DNA of 42,975 nt, from IMG/VR virus record IMGVR_UViG_3300042568_000704, positions 1 through 42,975 of that record, one strand, 5' to 3'. The notes beneath the pieces were generated by a model, which saw nothing but the letters and a program-made list of their open reading frames with translations, searched no databases and was not told where the DNA came from. A program made the position numbers and the translations under genes. Origin of the DNA: a virus. Positions 27,201 through 35,827 of this stretch are shown here, in pieces; position 1 is the first letter of the stretch; each line of letters opens with the position of its first letter.

Positions 27201-28511
27201 AGAATATACACCTTCTGGATCTCTACTTGCAGTTACTCTTTTTAATTGACCTAAATTGTAATTTGAATTATTAACATATTCATATAATACATTAGTATCA
27301 TCTGAAGTATTAAAAAATTCGTAATAAAGAGTACCCTGATAATTATTAATTCTTTTTACTTTAAAAACATAATTTGGTAATTCTGTTGTATTTGTTCCAT
27401 TTAATTCTGCACTGGTTGGAATATATGGTTCGAAGGAAACAATCTCTCCTACTTTAATTCTATTACCATTTAGTAATGAAATAATTTTATCACCAGTATA
27501 AAATGGACTAGTTACATTTGAATTTACTTTTACAAATAACGAGTAAATATCATCTCTGTAGTGATTTTTAACTTCAAGTTCAAATGGACGAACCGTATAA
27601 TTACCAGATTCATCATATGTTCTTCTTGCTAAAGTATCTACTAGTTCTGCATATGTTGGTACTTTTTTGACATAATCAAGAACGCCGTATACTGTTCTTG
27701 CTAATTCGATAAAATCTGGAGTTACAAATTCACCAGGCTCAACTGAAGCAGGATTAAATTCTTGAGTAATTAAATTTAATTGTATTTGATAACGATCTGC
27801 GCCAGGAGCATTATAATTATAAAAACCTCTTGCTGGATCTACTAATGTATCGTCATTTTCTGCTGATACTGTGGTTCTTACTATTTCAAAACCAACTCTA
27901 TTAGTTACACCTTCGTCGGTTAAAATAGGATCGCGGAATAGACGAACACCATCACGAATAACATGGAGAGTGGTTAATTGTGGATCGTTATTTACAAAAA
28001 AACCATCTACATAAAAAATACCAGAATTTACAGAAAGAGTTTGGCAATTTCCAGATTCATTTGCTAAAGTTGGATAAAAAATATTATATTCAGAATTTAA
28101 AATAGTACTATTAGAAGTAAATTTTGTACCACTTAAATATTGAATTACCAAAATGTAATAATTATCTGTAGAAATCGGAGCAATTGCGTCTATAATTTTA
28201 GCACTTGCTTCTTCTCCCTGAGATATGATTTTTCCTTTTAAATTTGTTACAGAGGGATTTCCGCCAATTTGAACGCGAATAAATTCTGCACCAGATAGAC
28301 TGATACCTCCACCAAATACTTGACTTCCATCTTTAAAGATATGACTGCCAAATTTTGATATTTGGTTCTGAAGAAGAGTTTGGAGCTGCGTCAATTCTCT
28401 AGCCTGAACTGCGTAACCAGGCTTGAATAAAATTCTTAAGAATTTTTTGGTATCATCAAAATCGTCATAATAAGGATTTGATTTTAATATTTCGGGGTGA
28501 TTATAACCCAT
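21273..28511 (-). CDS. Giant tail/baseplate structural protein (2412 residues)
   Basis: This is the largest gene in the window. The N-terminus (PYYDDFDDTKKFLRILFKPG, YAVQARELTQLQTLLQNQIS, FGSHIFKDGSQVFGG) matches the start of a large structural protein family in T4-like marine phages; I associate it with the DUF4815 domain from memory. Later conserved blocks include VIPFIRNKTITAVAEGLKP then VYVFFDDVDIT (about 1850-1890) and DPVAQTFFIDEKVYPQGI (about 2000). Between these two regions lie repeated small beta-modules and, at about 1785-1830, an extremely basic patch. It occupies the place of T4 gp9-gp12, right after gp8, so a peripheral baseplate or fibre-network role is likely. Ribosome binding site TGGAGAG. 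No enzyme motif was recognised. Confidence 0.9.
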   Translation of the reverse strand: MGYNHPEILKSNPYYDDFDDTKKFLRILFKPGYAVQARELTQLQTLLQNQISKFGSHIFKDGSQVFGGGISLSGAEFIRVQIGGNPSVTNLKGKIISQGEEASAKIIDAIAPISTDNYYILVIQYLSGTKFTSNSTILNSEYNIFYPTLANESGNCQTLSVNSGIFYVDGFFVNNDPQLTTLHVIRDGVRLFRDPILTDEGVTNRVGFEIVRTTVSAENDDTLVDPARGFYNYNAPGADRYQIQLNLITQEFNPASVEPGEFVTPDFIELARTVYGVLDYVKKVPTYAELVDTLARRTYDESGNYTVRPFELEVKNHYRDDIYSLFVKVNSNVTSPFYTGDKIISLLNGNRIKVGEIVSFEPYIPTSAELNGTNTTELPNYVFKVKRINNYQGTLYYEFFNTSDDTNVLYEYVNNSNYNLGQLKRVTASRDPEGVYSPEDSQPGDKNKFVLSVKPGKAYVFGYEFETINNTNIVVDKARTGESVIAADDYNLGANIGNYFIVEPPNNWYDAINLEELPFMKFGGRYIRITIPQQPIDTRSAIVKYWSPLASDQSQDLFRSVLFVTTEAALSTESITGHTNPASSDYLSLIDTDGDTDSGNDTGYIRPQHPTARSRSKFIGGETSLASYSIVNMSVAPESNISRFVFTDPWHGNFQTAYDLDSETSNSSTTYTTEIFPVKQIKCLDTANPTSITVTTGNALRWIPASNSGLTSTSGSTLYVEVTGSISYDATTNIENAHFNIDDGVIFTDPSAATTTNPISYGTSIAYVTREANTKRIIVKPSGSLGCNSTADCSDEGQGGFFSVGDIVTQNYVKNGIEIQAVGEVLAIGGDFALPTQGNDGVELYVQSTGVHAFYGVNDADISTENVSELGCIIGPCGVYKPRSSTSLNNPTCGELVRIGFKDSENFGGYTVNNTAFQYNYLALQVDNAGTPVYNNSDLVKGRVISWNENSKELIVLETQGRFEKYNGTVYQLASGTNGQVKYGGRGWDKNKTKYAPDSNVVTIYDIEKVSGVFIDATGTVTKNFVETSSSAFSNNQRKGENAVQVAIPEINNYQGEDFATNDIVFQNKGTAEGIARGIVLSFTHKDLTNPADQRDTVIVIQPISETPFVVGSGVNENWTLRSETNLNVNFDVTSASKTKEIIGCGRIRLLRRQEEDAYQAYFFDIKMDYLPNLSRKYNLNEVSEFYYEESFANAVINNFEDEDIQLSSGTLENDYVFTVHPTRGIDIPSSTNFFTYSRVFDSDLNTLLFSLPGSSSIKTVGEMDYRIQQQFGEQPESTNKILVFKSGDQYIRFIGGESSTVGKVDSNDLIEHYTLIHDGAIVDLTDGNYSIVTNNYSSTNSDSTVTITRNTGNWNLNSISLICNMNVNPYPSGGIRNKIMTRATDSDIVLKKTKDGIWKVNLLNSDIFAIDKITAASSTEDIKHKFNLFNGQTDNLYDFGQVSLKSEYLVEGVPENTTITVTYRYFNHANNGPITVNSYSGIDYEDIPYFTSPSTGRTYKLDSVIDMRPVKVLVGNSAKIIKKWIPAPASSFDVDYEYYLSRSYKLAITRDLRFKLIAGIPAFDPELPSDDENAMTIYDITAEPFVFDKNDVTSIMVNNRRYTMKDIIALDDRIQSLEQYTVLNSLEKQVETDPIVDSNQEPRVKTSILVDNFTTHSKGDTKNDQYNICIDPEENTIRPPFKMHSFDMDETNTTLSGTVKTSDNVVLLSYTEVPAITQLSASGVEKINPFNDIAWIGTVKLSPSSDAWFDTTEPPDVRENENGINDAIEVVKPSPANNNITGVGLEYSFWKRRWGGKKLGKYNGFGFGKKARHKKLNRRQRNKNRSAIKGLTFKNRTPACDFRPPNTVNIGENKTVDKSVIPFIRNKTITAVAEGLKPFTTVYVFFDDVDITTECQIVNNVGQLVYNGGLKTDNKGSLQFSFDIGQRKFKAGDKLLVITDSASNNPNASTTIAETVYTAAGAIETANDSFISTRKAIKRPASYNKNISDPVAQTFFIDEKVYPQGILISSVDLFFGQVDDTLPVTVELRPTNSGYPLTREKTTIYPFATSTLYPSQVVMSGSPNSSTDNTKTRFTFSTPVHLLPGEHALIVRTNSSDYTLYVAEIGELLIDSESRIAQQSAVGSFFKSQNAGKWEAYENIDLMFGINRCEFGTETSLNGSILINDIQDPTKTEQKYELITINNDEIKFNNTEISYQLRTTPASGSVLQTNKISVNANTNVQLPQSSKVTYNGSSIELEIGLNSTNNIISPMFDLDRLVLVGVQNLIENNTTLTKTSSLYNGELDPVTPIVSGEMARSRYISKIIELEKGFESTNVKITLGVNLPAGTKIQVFLKQQSVGKDSIFDEEPYIQLLPNKFDYISPDENTFEDIIYTLPNDLEQPFAKYAIKICMYSDNPVMVPQIKEMRVVSVV

Positions 28512-28526
28512 TTTTACCGCTCTCCA

Positions 28527-30809
28527 TTAAAATTTAATTATTACTTTTATGTGTTCTTCTGAATCGTTTGACGCTTCTACTGGTGTTACATTTTGTATGT
28601 ATATGACATCTCCGTAATAAGGTAAAATTTCAGGGTTAACAATATCTGCAATTCTAGCATTTGTTACGGTTTCTGTGTTTCCATTCACTATAGTAATTGT
28701 GCTATTTACACTTAACTCTCCAGTTAATCCTGTTACTTCAAGTGTAGCGGACAATCCAGTATCATTATTTAGTTGATAATTTAGTACTATCGCTTGAGAT
28801 TCATTATCTATTTGTATAATATCATCTTTTTGGAACAGTGTTTCTGTCAATAAACCAACTGTAGATTCTAATGTTAAAGTAGTAGATACTTTATAGAATT
28901 GTTTTACTTCCGATTCTACTGTATTTAAACTTTTAATTATTCCAACGGTAGAAGGAGATGTTCCTTCTAATTGACCAGTTTCGGTATCAATAGACTGATA
29001 TCCTACTATTCTTTCTCCACGCACTAAAACGATATTTGCATTAACATCTTTTGCATAATAAGAATTTCTAAATTTACCTTTTAAATCGGTAAAATAAAGT
29101 TTACCAGATAACCCATAAGGATTGCACTCCCATGCAGTAATTTTAGCAGTACTTGCGGTGGTTGTTCCTAATATAAAATTATTTACCAAGAAAGTGTTGT
29201 TGTCAAATAAATCGGTAACGGTGACACCATTTATCGTTCCAGATATTACAGTATCTACTGTAGAATCTTTTATCAGAGGATAAGTCGTGGAACTTGATGG
29301 TAAAAATCTACCATTTGTATTTGTTAAAATTATTGTGTAATTATCGGTATTAGATTGAATAACAGAATCAACTGTTCCTCTTGCTTGATAAGCATTTGAT
29401 TCCGAACCCTGTTTGATTACTGTACCAGTAGTTAATAAAGATAAAATATTATCGCTTGAAGATATATTAATTATACTTTTAGAGTTTATATTTTCTATTT
29501 CAATAAAAGTTTTATATACTTCACTACTACTTACAGGAACTAAATCTTCTTGATCGTTGTAGAACACATTTTTAACAATACCAACTTGTCTATAATCATT
29601 GTTTAAAATATTTGCAGCATCTGGATCTAATATTTTTTCTGCGTTTGTTAATGGTATGTAAATCATAACCATATTAGATCCCAATTCTTTTATTGCATCA
29701 TAACCATGACCATTTAATGGAGATAGGATTATTCTTCCTAAAGTTTTATTAGAATAAGTTGCATTTTTCCTATACACATCCAAAGATGCATAATGGTAAT
29801 TTTTACCACCATTTAATATTGTAAATCCTGTAATTATTTTTTCATCATTCATTATTGGAATTACAGATGCACCCGTTCCATCTCCTATAATTTTTACTCT
29901 TGGGTAAATGCGATATACGCTATTTGTTGATATATTAGGAATTATGTCACTAGTAACAACAGTTACGGTGTTTGTATTTGAATCGTAAGTGTAACTTGAT
30001 ATTACTGATTTATATCCCGCTGCATCTCCCTCTGCAATATACAATTCATAATAATCATTGTAAATATCATTTGTTTTATCAAGATCATCAGATGGAAAAA
30101 GAGTGTATTCGTTGACATTCAAAACAGAAGTAATGGTGTGTTTTGTGTCTGTACCATAATCTTTAGTTATTGCTAAAGGATATGAACCACCATATTGGTA
30201 TAATAAAACATTATTAATACTACTAGGTACTGCACCAATTTTAACATTATTTTGAAGAGATCTTTCGTCTGTAAACAAAATGTTTTCTAATTTTTCGATT
30301 GGAATAAATTCATCTGTTAAAAAATTATACAATTCTTCTCTTACCTTAAACATAAACTTCCAAACATATCCATCTTGAGTAATTTGTTCTTCGGATGTTA
30401 CAGAAGTAGGTTTAATTGTAGACGCTACACCATAATTATTACTTATGCATTTATAAACATTATAATCGTCAGTTATACAATAAAATTGACGCTCATTGTT
30501 TTCTTCATATAAATCAATACTATCATCAAACTGATCAAATACTTTATTATATTCCCAGTTATAACGAGCAGCACCCACCAACACATTACTTTTATTAATT
30601 TTTGCAAGAGCTATCATGTTTCTCCATGCCTCTAAATCTGCGGATAAAGTGTCAGATGTTGGAGGTGGATTATTATCATCGTAGGGATCTGTCCATGTTG
30701 TGGGTCTACCTAAAAATAAAAAATAATTATCCTTACTGGTTGCAGTAAAAGATTCTGCAAAGGATAATGCAAGATCGGTTTTTAATGTTTGTTTTAAATA
30801 ATCTGTCAT
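28527..30809 (-). CDS. gp8: Baseplate wedge protein, T4 gp8-like, enlarged
   Basis: This is a wedge subunit of the baseplate. It has 760 residues, more than twice the 334 of T4 gp8. The N-terminal part matches in pattern: NYFLFLGRPTTWTD (28-41), DLEAWRNMIALAKI, VLVGAARYNWEYNKVFDQFD, YKCISNNYG and DGYVWKFMFKV (146-156), the last corresponding to T4 DGYVWEYLFEI. The final residues, YYGDVIYIQNVTPV...IKVIIKF (731-760), correspond to the T4 C-terminus GEMIYMENRPPI...INILFTF. Between these lie about 400 inserted residues, including small beta-modules at about 455-505, 535-585 and 655-725, and a GTGASVIPI...GFTILNGGKNY unit (311-338). It is one base from the gp7-position gene. Confidence 0.86.
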   Translation of the reverse strand: MTDYLKQTLKTDLALSFAESFTATSKDNYFLFLGRPTTWTDPYDDNNPPPTSDTLSADLEAWRNMIALAKINKSNVLVGAARYNWEYNKVFDQFDDSIDLYEENNERQFYCITDDYNVYKCISNNYGVASTIKPTSVTSEEQITQDGYVWKFMFKVREELYNFLTDEFIPIEKLENILFTDERSLQNNVKIGAVPSSINNVLLYQYGGSYPLAITKDYGTDTKHTITSVLNVNEYTLFPSDDLDKTNDIYNDYYELYIAEGDAAGYKSVISSYTYDSNTNTVTVVTSDIIPNISTNSVYRIYPRVKIIGDGTGASVIPIMNDEKIITGFTILNGGKNYHYASLDVYRKNATYSNKTLGRIILSPLNGHGYDAIKELGSNMVMIYIPLTNAEKILDPDAANILNNDYRQVGIVKNVFYNDQEDLVPVSSSEVYKTFIEIENINSKSIINISSSDNILSLLTTGTVIKQGSESNAYQARGTVDSVIQSNTDNYTIILTNTNGRFLPSSSTTYPLIKDSTVDTVISGTINGVTVTDLFDNNTFLVNNFILGTTTASTAKITAWECNPYGLSGKLYFTDLKGKFRNSYYAKDVNANIVLVRGERIVGYQSIDTETGQLEGTSPSTVGIIKSLNTVESEVKQFYKVSTTLTLESTVGLLTETLFQKDDIIQIDNESQAIVLNYQLNNDTGLSATLEVTGLTGELSVNSTITIVNGNTETVTNARIADIVNPEILPYYGDVIYIQNVTPVEASNDSEEHIKVIIKF

Positions 30810-30810
30810 C

Positions 30811-33531
30811 TTATCTCTCTTGCTTTAAGAAATCTATTAATTTTATATCCATAAATGCAGTAGTGTCCGTAGTATTATTTATTTCTGTGTTTGGATGCGG
30901 ATAAACCACCCAGTAATTATTTTTTTCATTTATATCAGAAACATCTGGTAAATTTTTAAATTTTGTAGAAGAAACATATTGACTAATAGGTGTTGTAGTT
31001 TGGTGTTCAAAATCATTTACACCATCTTGTGGGGGTATAATTTCTTCTGGATCAAATCCATTCGGAAATAAATCAGTAACTTGACTATTTGTATTTGATT
31101 GTAATTGCTTGTAGTTCATACTGTAAACTTTAGCAGACATAGTTGAAGTTACTATTTTTTGTCTCAATTCGATACCAGCAAATAAAGGTTGAGGACCTTC
31201 AAAGTATTTCGGATCACTACTAAGATATGGTGGACTATAATGTTCCGAAACTAAACTATTTGGAGTAGTTTGAGAATTTAGGAAAAATAAATCACTAGCA
31301 TTTACTTGTGTAATCATTATATCATTTATATAAAATTCAGCCTTTGTACCAGAATATACAATAACTTTTAAATTTGTATTTTGGTTTATAGGAAATTCTG
31401 TATCTAAATAAAATAATTCCTGATCCCAACGACCTTGGGGACACCCACCTTGTGCAGGCCAAAAAGTCTCAGTATTTCCATTTATAAAATAATCCTGAAT
31501 ATCTTCAATAAAAATTGATATTCTCCATTTACCATTTAAGTTTGGTCTAAATCCAATTAAACTTTCTATAGTAGATTTTTCGCATGTGTCTATGGTTCCA
31601 TCTGATCCTCTGTGGATTCTGTAAAAACCAAATAAACAATTATTTCTATGCCAATTAGTGTTATCAAAACTGGTAATTTCAACATCAGTTTGTAAAACAG
31701 CGGCATCAATATTTGTTAAAAATATTTCAGAAGGAGCAGACGCTGGCGTTGTGTCTTGAGGTCCAACCTCATTTCGTATTCCACCTCTATTGTTTCGTAC
31801 TGCTTGAGTAGTAATACTAATAAAGGATGGATTTGAAGTATCAATTATTGCAGATACATCTCCCACACCAGATTCTGCACCATAAGTTGTTAAAAAATCT
31901 CCAGCATCGGTAGAACCAGAATTCATATCTAGTTCTCTTTCGATTATGTAATCGTATCCTATAGCGTTTCTAACATTTACATCGGTAAATATGCGATATG
32001 CTGCGTAATTACCTATAAGTGGTGTATATACACCAATAAACGCATCTTGTATGATAGTGGGTTCTACTAATGTTTTTTGAATAAGAACATCACCTAAAAC
32101 TTCAATACCAGCAGGATGTGCAAGTTTCTTGAGTGCATCAACATAACGATCAAGCATTCTATCGGTTCTTACCACATATGAAAACTCTTGAAACCGCTTG
32201 TTATCTGCTATTTTTTTAATTCCATCGGGATGAGAATTTTTATTAGTCCAGAACCCATCATAGTTTGCAATAAAACCAGTTCCAACATCTAAGTATGCTT
32301 CGGAACCAATATCAGTATCAATTATAGGATAGTATAAAAAATTATTAGACTCTACAATTACACCATCGGAGTTTATTTCTTTTGGAACATAACTAACACC
32401 AAAATTTACAAACTCAACTTTGGTAATAGCACCAAATTCATTTACCTCAGCAACTCTTGCATATGCAATATCTTCAACAAGTCCTGCTGTAATTGTTAAA
32501 CGCTTTATGGTAATTTTATCATTTACTTTATAATTTAAACCACCATCATTTATTACTATTTCATTTACTATAACCGTAGGTGTAAGATAAATTGTCTCAG
32601 TATCTTCAATATTTACTTTAAATTTTTTCTCAAAATTAAATGTACCATCTACATTCGAATAAAATACTTCCACAATTTTTTTATTATCGAGTCCACGATA
32701 TACTTGTATTTCATTTATCAATGCAGAAGATAATATCGTTTCCCCAGAATCCTGATACATCTTTTTTGCTTTAATTTCATGAATTCTATCGTCAGAATAC
32801 ACAAATTTTATAGATTGTTTTTGATTCCATTTACTATTTGATGCTTTAAAAATATCTCGCTTGGGATAGTAAATTTCAGAATATGTGTCATATAATATTT
32901 TTAATAAAAATTTAATTGATTTTTCTGTACCCTTAGAAGAATAAAAATCAACAATATTTTTAATTAATGTTTTTATATTTAATGGAGTACCAGTTTGTTT
33001 ATCTAGCGTCAAAGATTCTGGAAAATCTGTCAAATATTGTTGTCTAAAATATTTGACAAAAAACTCAGGAGTCTTATCAATATCTTTAAAATCTTCAGAA
33101 ATTAAAGGAGCATAAAATGGATTATTTGACGAATATAACCATTCATAGTATGCTTTTATAAAAATAACAAAATTGGGATAATCTTCTTTTACGAAATCTG
33201 GTATTGTACTCTTAAGAACATATGTAAGTTTATTTTCTACATCTGTTGTATTTGTATAAGTAGTAAATTTTACATCAAAATCCGTATTTGGTATTTTTTT
33301 ATTTAATCGGTTTAAAAGATAACCAGTTATTAAGTGATTTCCTTCAATTAAATTATTTACCTCAAGTGTACCTAAAAGATTTGAATCTGTATATTCTACA
33401 CCATCTACAATAAATCTTACACCCGATACATTTGGATCGGAATATGAAGTTAATTTATAGTGTATAGTTAAATTATCCGCAAATAAAACGGTTCCGTTTG
33501 CTGGATATTGTATTATTGCTTTTGTACTCAT
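30811..33531 (-). CDS. Baseplate wedge protein, gp7-like by position, with Ig-like and lectin-like domains
   Basis: This gene lies between gp6 and gp8, exactly where T4 has gp7 (1032 residues); this protein has 906. Residues 1-90 look like an Ig-like domain (IIQYPANGTVLFADNLTIHY, VRFIVDGVEY, EGNHLITGYLL). Residues about 100-240 are a helical block, with DFVKEDYPNFVIFIKAYYEW and IVDFYSSKGTEKSIKFLLKI, conserved in structural proteins of marine T4-like phages, from memory. A beta-rich part follows, then at about 617-807 a region resembling a lectin or laminin-G sandwich (GKWRISIFIEDIQDYF, LKVIVYSGTKAEFYINDIMI). The start overlaps gp6's stop by four bases. Sequence similarity to T4 gp7 is not obvious to me, so gp7 is a positional call. 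Confidence 0.78.
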   Translation of the reverse strand: MSTKAIIQYPANGTVLFADNLTIHYKLTSYSDPNVSGVRFIVDGVEYTDSNLLGTLEVNNLIEGNHLITGYLLNRLNKKIPNTDFDVKFTTYTNTTDVENKLTYVLKSTIPDFVKEDYPNFVIFIKAYYEWLYSSNNPFYAPLISEDFKDIDKTPEFFVKYFRQQYLTDFPESLTLDKQTGTPLNIKTLIKNIVDFYSSKGTEKSIKFLLKILYDTYSEIYYPKRDIFKASNSKWNQKQSIKFVYSDDRIHEIKAKKMYQDSGETILSSALINEIQVYRGLDNKKIVEVFYSNVDGTFNFEKKFKVNIEDTETIYLTPTVIVNEIVINDGGLNYKVNDKITIKRLTITAGLVEDIAYARVAEVNEFGAITKVEFVNFGVSYVPKEINSDGVIVESNNFLYYPIIDTDIGSEAYLDVGTGFIANYDGFWTNKNSHPDGIKKIADNKRFQEFSYVVRTDRMLDRYVDALKKLAHPAGIEVLGDVLIQKTLVEPTIIQDAFIGVYTPLIGNYAAYRIFTDVNVRNAIGYDYIIERELDMNSGSTDAGDFLTTYGAESGVGDVSAIIDTSNPSFISITTQAVRNNRGGIRNEVGPQDTTPASAPSEIFLTNIDAAVLQTDVEITSFDNTNWHRNNCLFGFYRIHRGSDGTIDTCEKSTIESLIGFRPNLNGKWRISIFIEDIQDYFINGNTETFWPAQGGCPQGRWDQELFYLDTEFPINQNTNLKVIVYSGTKAEFYINDIMITQVNASDLFFLNSQTTPNSLVSEHYSPPYLSSDPKYFEGPQPLFAGIELRQKIVTSTMSAKVYSMNYKQLQSNTNSQVTDLFPNGFDPEEIIPPQDGVNDFEHQTTTPISQYVSSTKFKNLPDVSDINEKNNYWVVYPHPNTEINNTTDTTAFMDIKLIDFLKQER

Positions 33532-35426
33532 TGATTAGTAATTACCGTTCCTGATCCACCAGCAACTCTTTGTGTTTTTACTTCATTCATATTGATAGAT
33601 AAAGAATTGTTATCTAATGAATCAAATTCAAGTATGCTATTTTGTTTTGTAAAAATATTACTGTTATTAGGTATAACTTTAAAATCTACACTAGTTTTAC
33701 CTTGTGCAAAACTAAAAACTTTAAATGCTGGAATTGATAATTTTCCTGTATTATAATCTATAGTTCCATATTTTGCATTTACTGTGCTTATTACACCATT
33801 TATTTTTTTCTTGAGAATTAATTTTCCATTTCCATCATCTTCTATGAAATGACTTCCAGAATTTGCAGAAATATAAAAAGTACTACTGGTTAATATACTT
33901 GGATAACCATTGTATGGATGGTATAATTTATTTTGAAAATCTATTGTTGTTTTTTCGGAAACATTTAATGTTGGAATAACTTTCTTCATTAAAGTTATTT
34001 TTGCATCTGCTGCTTTAATGGCATTACTTGACTGTTTAATTGTAGTTTCTATGTCTTGTGCAAAAATAGAATCTCCAAATTCTATCAAATTATTTCTAAA
34101 ATAAACAACTAAAGAATCTTTGATTTTTTTCCTAATACTTGTGGATGAATCATTTGTAAGATCTTTTTCATAATACACATCGGCATCTAGTATAATGTAA
34201 AGAACTTCTGGATCAACTACAGTTATGTCTATACCAACTATATTTTTTTCTTTTAAAATATTTTTAACTAAATTTTCTTTTTCTTCTGAAGATATAATGG
34301 TCGAACCAATAGGTCTCACAGATGCAAATACTTTTCCATAGTATGGTGGATCATTTTCTTCTCCACCCCAACAACGAACAGCAGCATTATTATTAAATGC
34401 TGCTAGTATTGCACCCTCGTAGTCCTTTACGGTTACTGCTCTTTCTCTGCTCGTATAATTACGAACAGCATTTCTTTTAATAGAACTTGAAGATTCTCTA
34501 TCGTAACCACTGTTCGAAGGTTCAATAGTTAAAACAGTATAGTTTTCTTCGCCATCATAATTAAAAGATCTTTTAGTTGTTGTATCAGATTTACCTATAC
34601 CATTTGCATCTGAACCAGCAGTAGAAATATATTCTATAATTACAACATTTCCTACTGATAATTTTTTACCAATAACACCATCTCCAAATTTTAATACAAG
34701 TTGTCCAAAGTTGTTTTCTTCAATAAAGAATACTTTTGAATTTTCATTTAATGAAACTAAATCATTTGATAGTTGCCAAGGAATATTAATTCCAGTAATA
34801 TCAGTTACCGAGTTTAAAACAACCACGCGGATGCTATCTTTATCCGCATTTATATCTGTTATCAAAAAAGATTGATCATAGGACTCAACATTGTAACTAA
34901 TTGTATTTAAGATACCTTGTTTTAACTCTAATGGACCACAAGCGTATGATAAAATTTCTCCACTTTCACTAGAATCTGGATCGGTAGTTGTATTGAAGGT
35001 ATATGGATAAAATGAATATGCTTCTGTATTAGTAAACGAATATGTATTATTATTTACCGAACCAGAAAAAGATGATCCTCTGGGTAACACTTTTGAAGCG
35101 GGAACATCTTCAGCACTGACGGTAACTAAAACTTTTGCTTTTGCAGAACGCTTTGTATTTGGAGTATAACCTAATAATTTTGCTAATGATACAACAGAAG
35201 ATCTTTTACTTGCGCGGTCGATAAACATTTCGTTTGCGACCATTGTATTATAGAATCCTTGTTGAGCAGTATTATAAGATAAAATATCCAATAAAACTGT
35301 TAAATTAGATCCCTCAAGGTTATAATCAGAAAATTCTGATTGTGACTTTAAGTAATTGATAAAATTATATTTAATATCAATAAAACTTAGTCCAGCGTCA
35401 TTTAAGAAATTATTAGATTCAGCCAT
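33528..35426 (-). CDS. gp6: Baseplate wedge protein, T4 gp6-like
   Basis: gp6 forms the dimer that joins the wedges into the inner ring of the baseplate. It has 632 residues (T4: 660). Landmarks are LLDILSYNTAQQGFYNTMVA, NEMFIDRASKRSSVVSLAKL and LGYTPNTKRSAKAKVLV in the N-terminal part, then RAVTVKDYEGAILAAF and RCWGGEENDPPYYGKVFASV in the baseplate J-like part, where the GGE...PPYYGKVF element is strongly conserved. The start overlaps the end of gp25 by eight bases. Order gp25-gp6 is usual in T4-like marine phages and other contractile systems. No anomaly seen. Confidence 0.97.
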   Translation of the reverse strand: MAESNNFLNDAGLSFIDIKYNFINYLKSQSEFSDYNLEGSNLTVLLDILSYNTAQQGFYNTMVANEMFIDRASKRSSVVSLAKLLGYTPNTKRSAKAKVLVTVSAEDVPASKVLPRGSSFSGSVNNNTYSFTNTEAYSFYPYTFNTTTDPDSSESGEILSYACGPLELKQGILNTISYNVESYDQSFLITDINADKDSIRVVVLNSVTDITGINIPWQLSNDLVSLNENSKVFFIEENNFGQLVLKFGDGVIGKKLSVGNVVIIEYISTAGSDANGIGKSDTTTKRSFNYDGEENYTVLTIEPSNSGYDRESSSSIKRNAVRNYTSRERAVTVKDYEGAILAAFNNNAAVRCWGGEENDPPYYGKVFASVRPIGSTIISSEEKENLVKNILKEKNIVGIDITVVDPEVLYIILDADVYYEKDLTNDSSTSIRKKIKDSLVVYFRNNLIEFGDSIFAQDIETTIKQSSNAIKAADAKITLMKKVIPTLNVSEKTTIDFQNKLYHPYNGYPSILTSSTFYISANSGSHFIEDDGNGKLILKKKINGVISTVNAKYGTIDYNTGKLSIPAFKVFSFAQGKTSVDFKVIPNNSNIFTKQNSILEFDSLDNNSLSINMNEVKTQRVAGGSGTVITNQ

Positions 35427-35811
35427 TGTACTTACCTAAAAAGAGTTCTAGTGTGTCTTTTGTTTGAGTTTCTATTGGGGTGTAATAAATTGATATTTCT
35501 ACAGAATTAGAATCTATACCACCTTTGACTACAACATCATTTAGATAGACTCTTGGTTCGTATGCTTCTATTAAAATTTTAACTCTATTCTTAAGATAAT
35601 TTTCAAAACCTTTACCTTTGTTTTCAAAAAGTAAATTTCTTAAACCTACATCAAATTCAGTAGAGTATGGTTTTTCAAATGCATTATATAAAACAAGATT
35701 TTTTAAAGATTGTTTAATAGCATCTACTCCCACTTTTTTGGAAACATCTCCTGTTAGTGGATTGATATCAAAATTTAAATCTAAATCTTTGTAAATTTGT
35801 TCTTTTGCCAT
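35419..35811 (-). CDS. gp25: Baseplate wedge protein, T4 gp25-like
   Basis: This is the small sheath-initiating wedge protein also found in type VI secretion (TssE) and other contractile devices. It has 130 residues, like the 132 of T4 gp25. The pattern YKDLDLNFDINPLTGDVSKK, then DAIKQSLKNLV, then FDVGLRNLLFE and YEPRVYLNDVVV is typical; the diagnostic EPR core lies at residues 85-87. It is preceded by the PAAR gene with a 16-base gap and overlaps gp6 by eight bases. Confidence 0.97.
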   Translation of the reverse strand: MAKEQIYKDLDLNFDINPLTGDVSKKVGVDAIKQSLKNLVLYNAFEKPYSTEFDVGLRNLLFENKGKGFENYLKNRVKILIEAYEPRVYLNDVVVKGGIDSNSVEISIYYTPIETQTKDTLELFLGKYNG

Positions 35812-35827
35812 ACTTTTATGTATATCA

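Noticed and set aside
35817-35824. TATAAATT-like late box near the end of the PAAR gene as a gp25 promoter
   Set aside because: The nearby TATAAATTAA run encodes the last PAAR residues and stop, has a mismatch, and gp25 lies in a continuous operon; chance in AT-rich DNA is likely.
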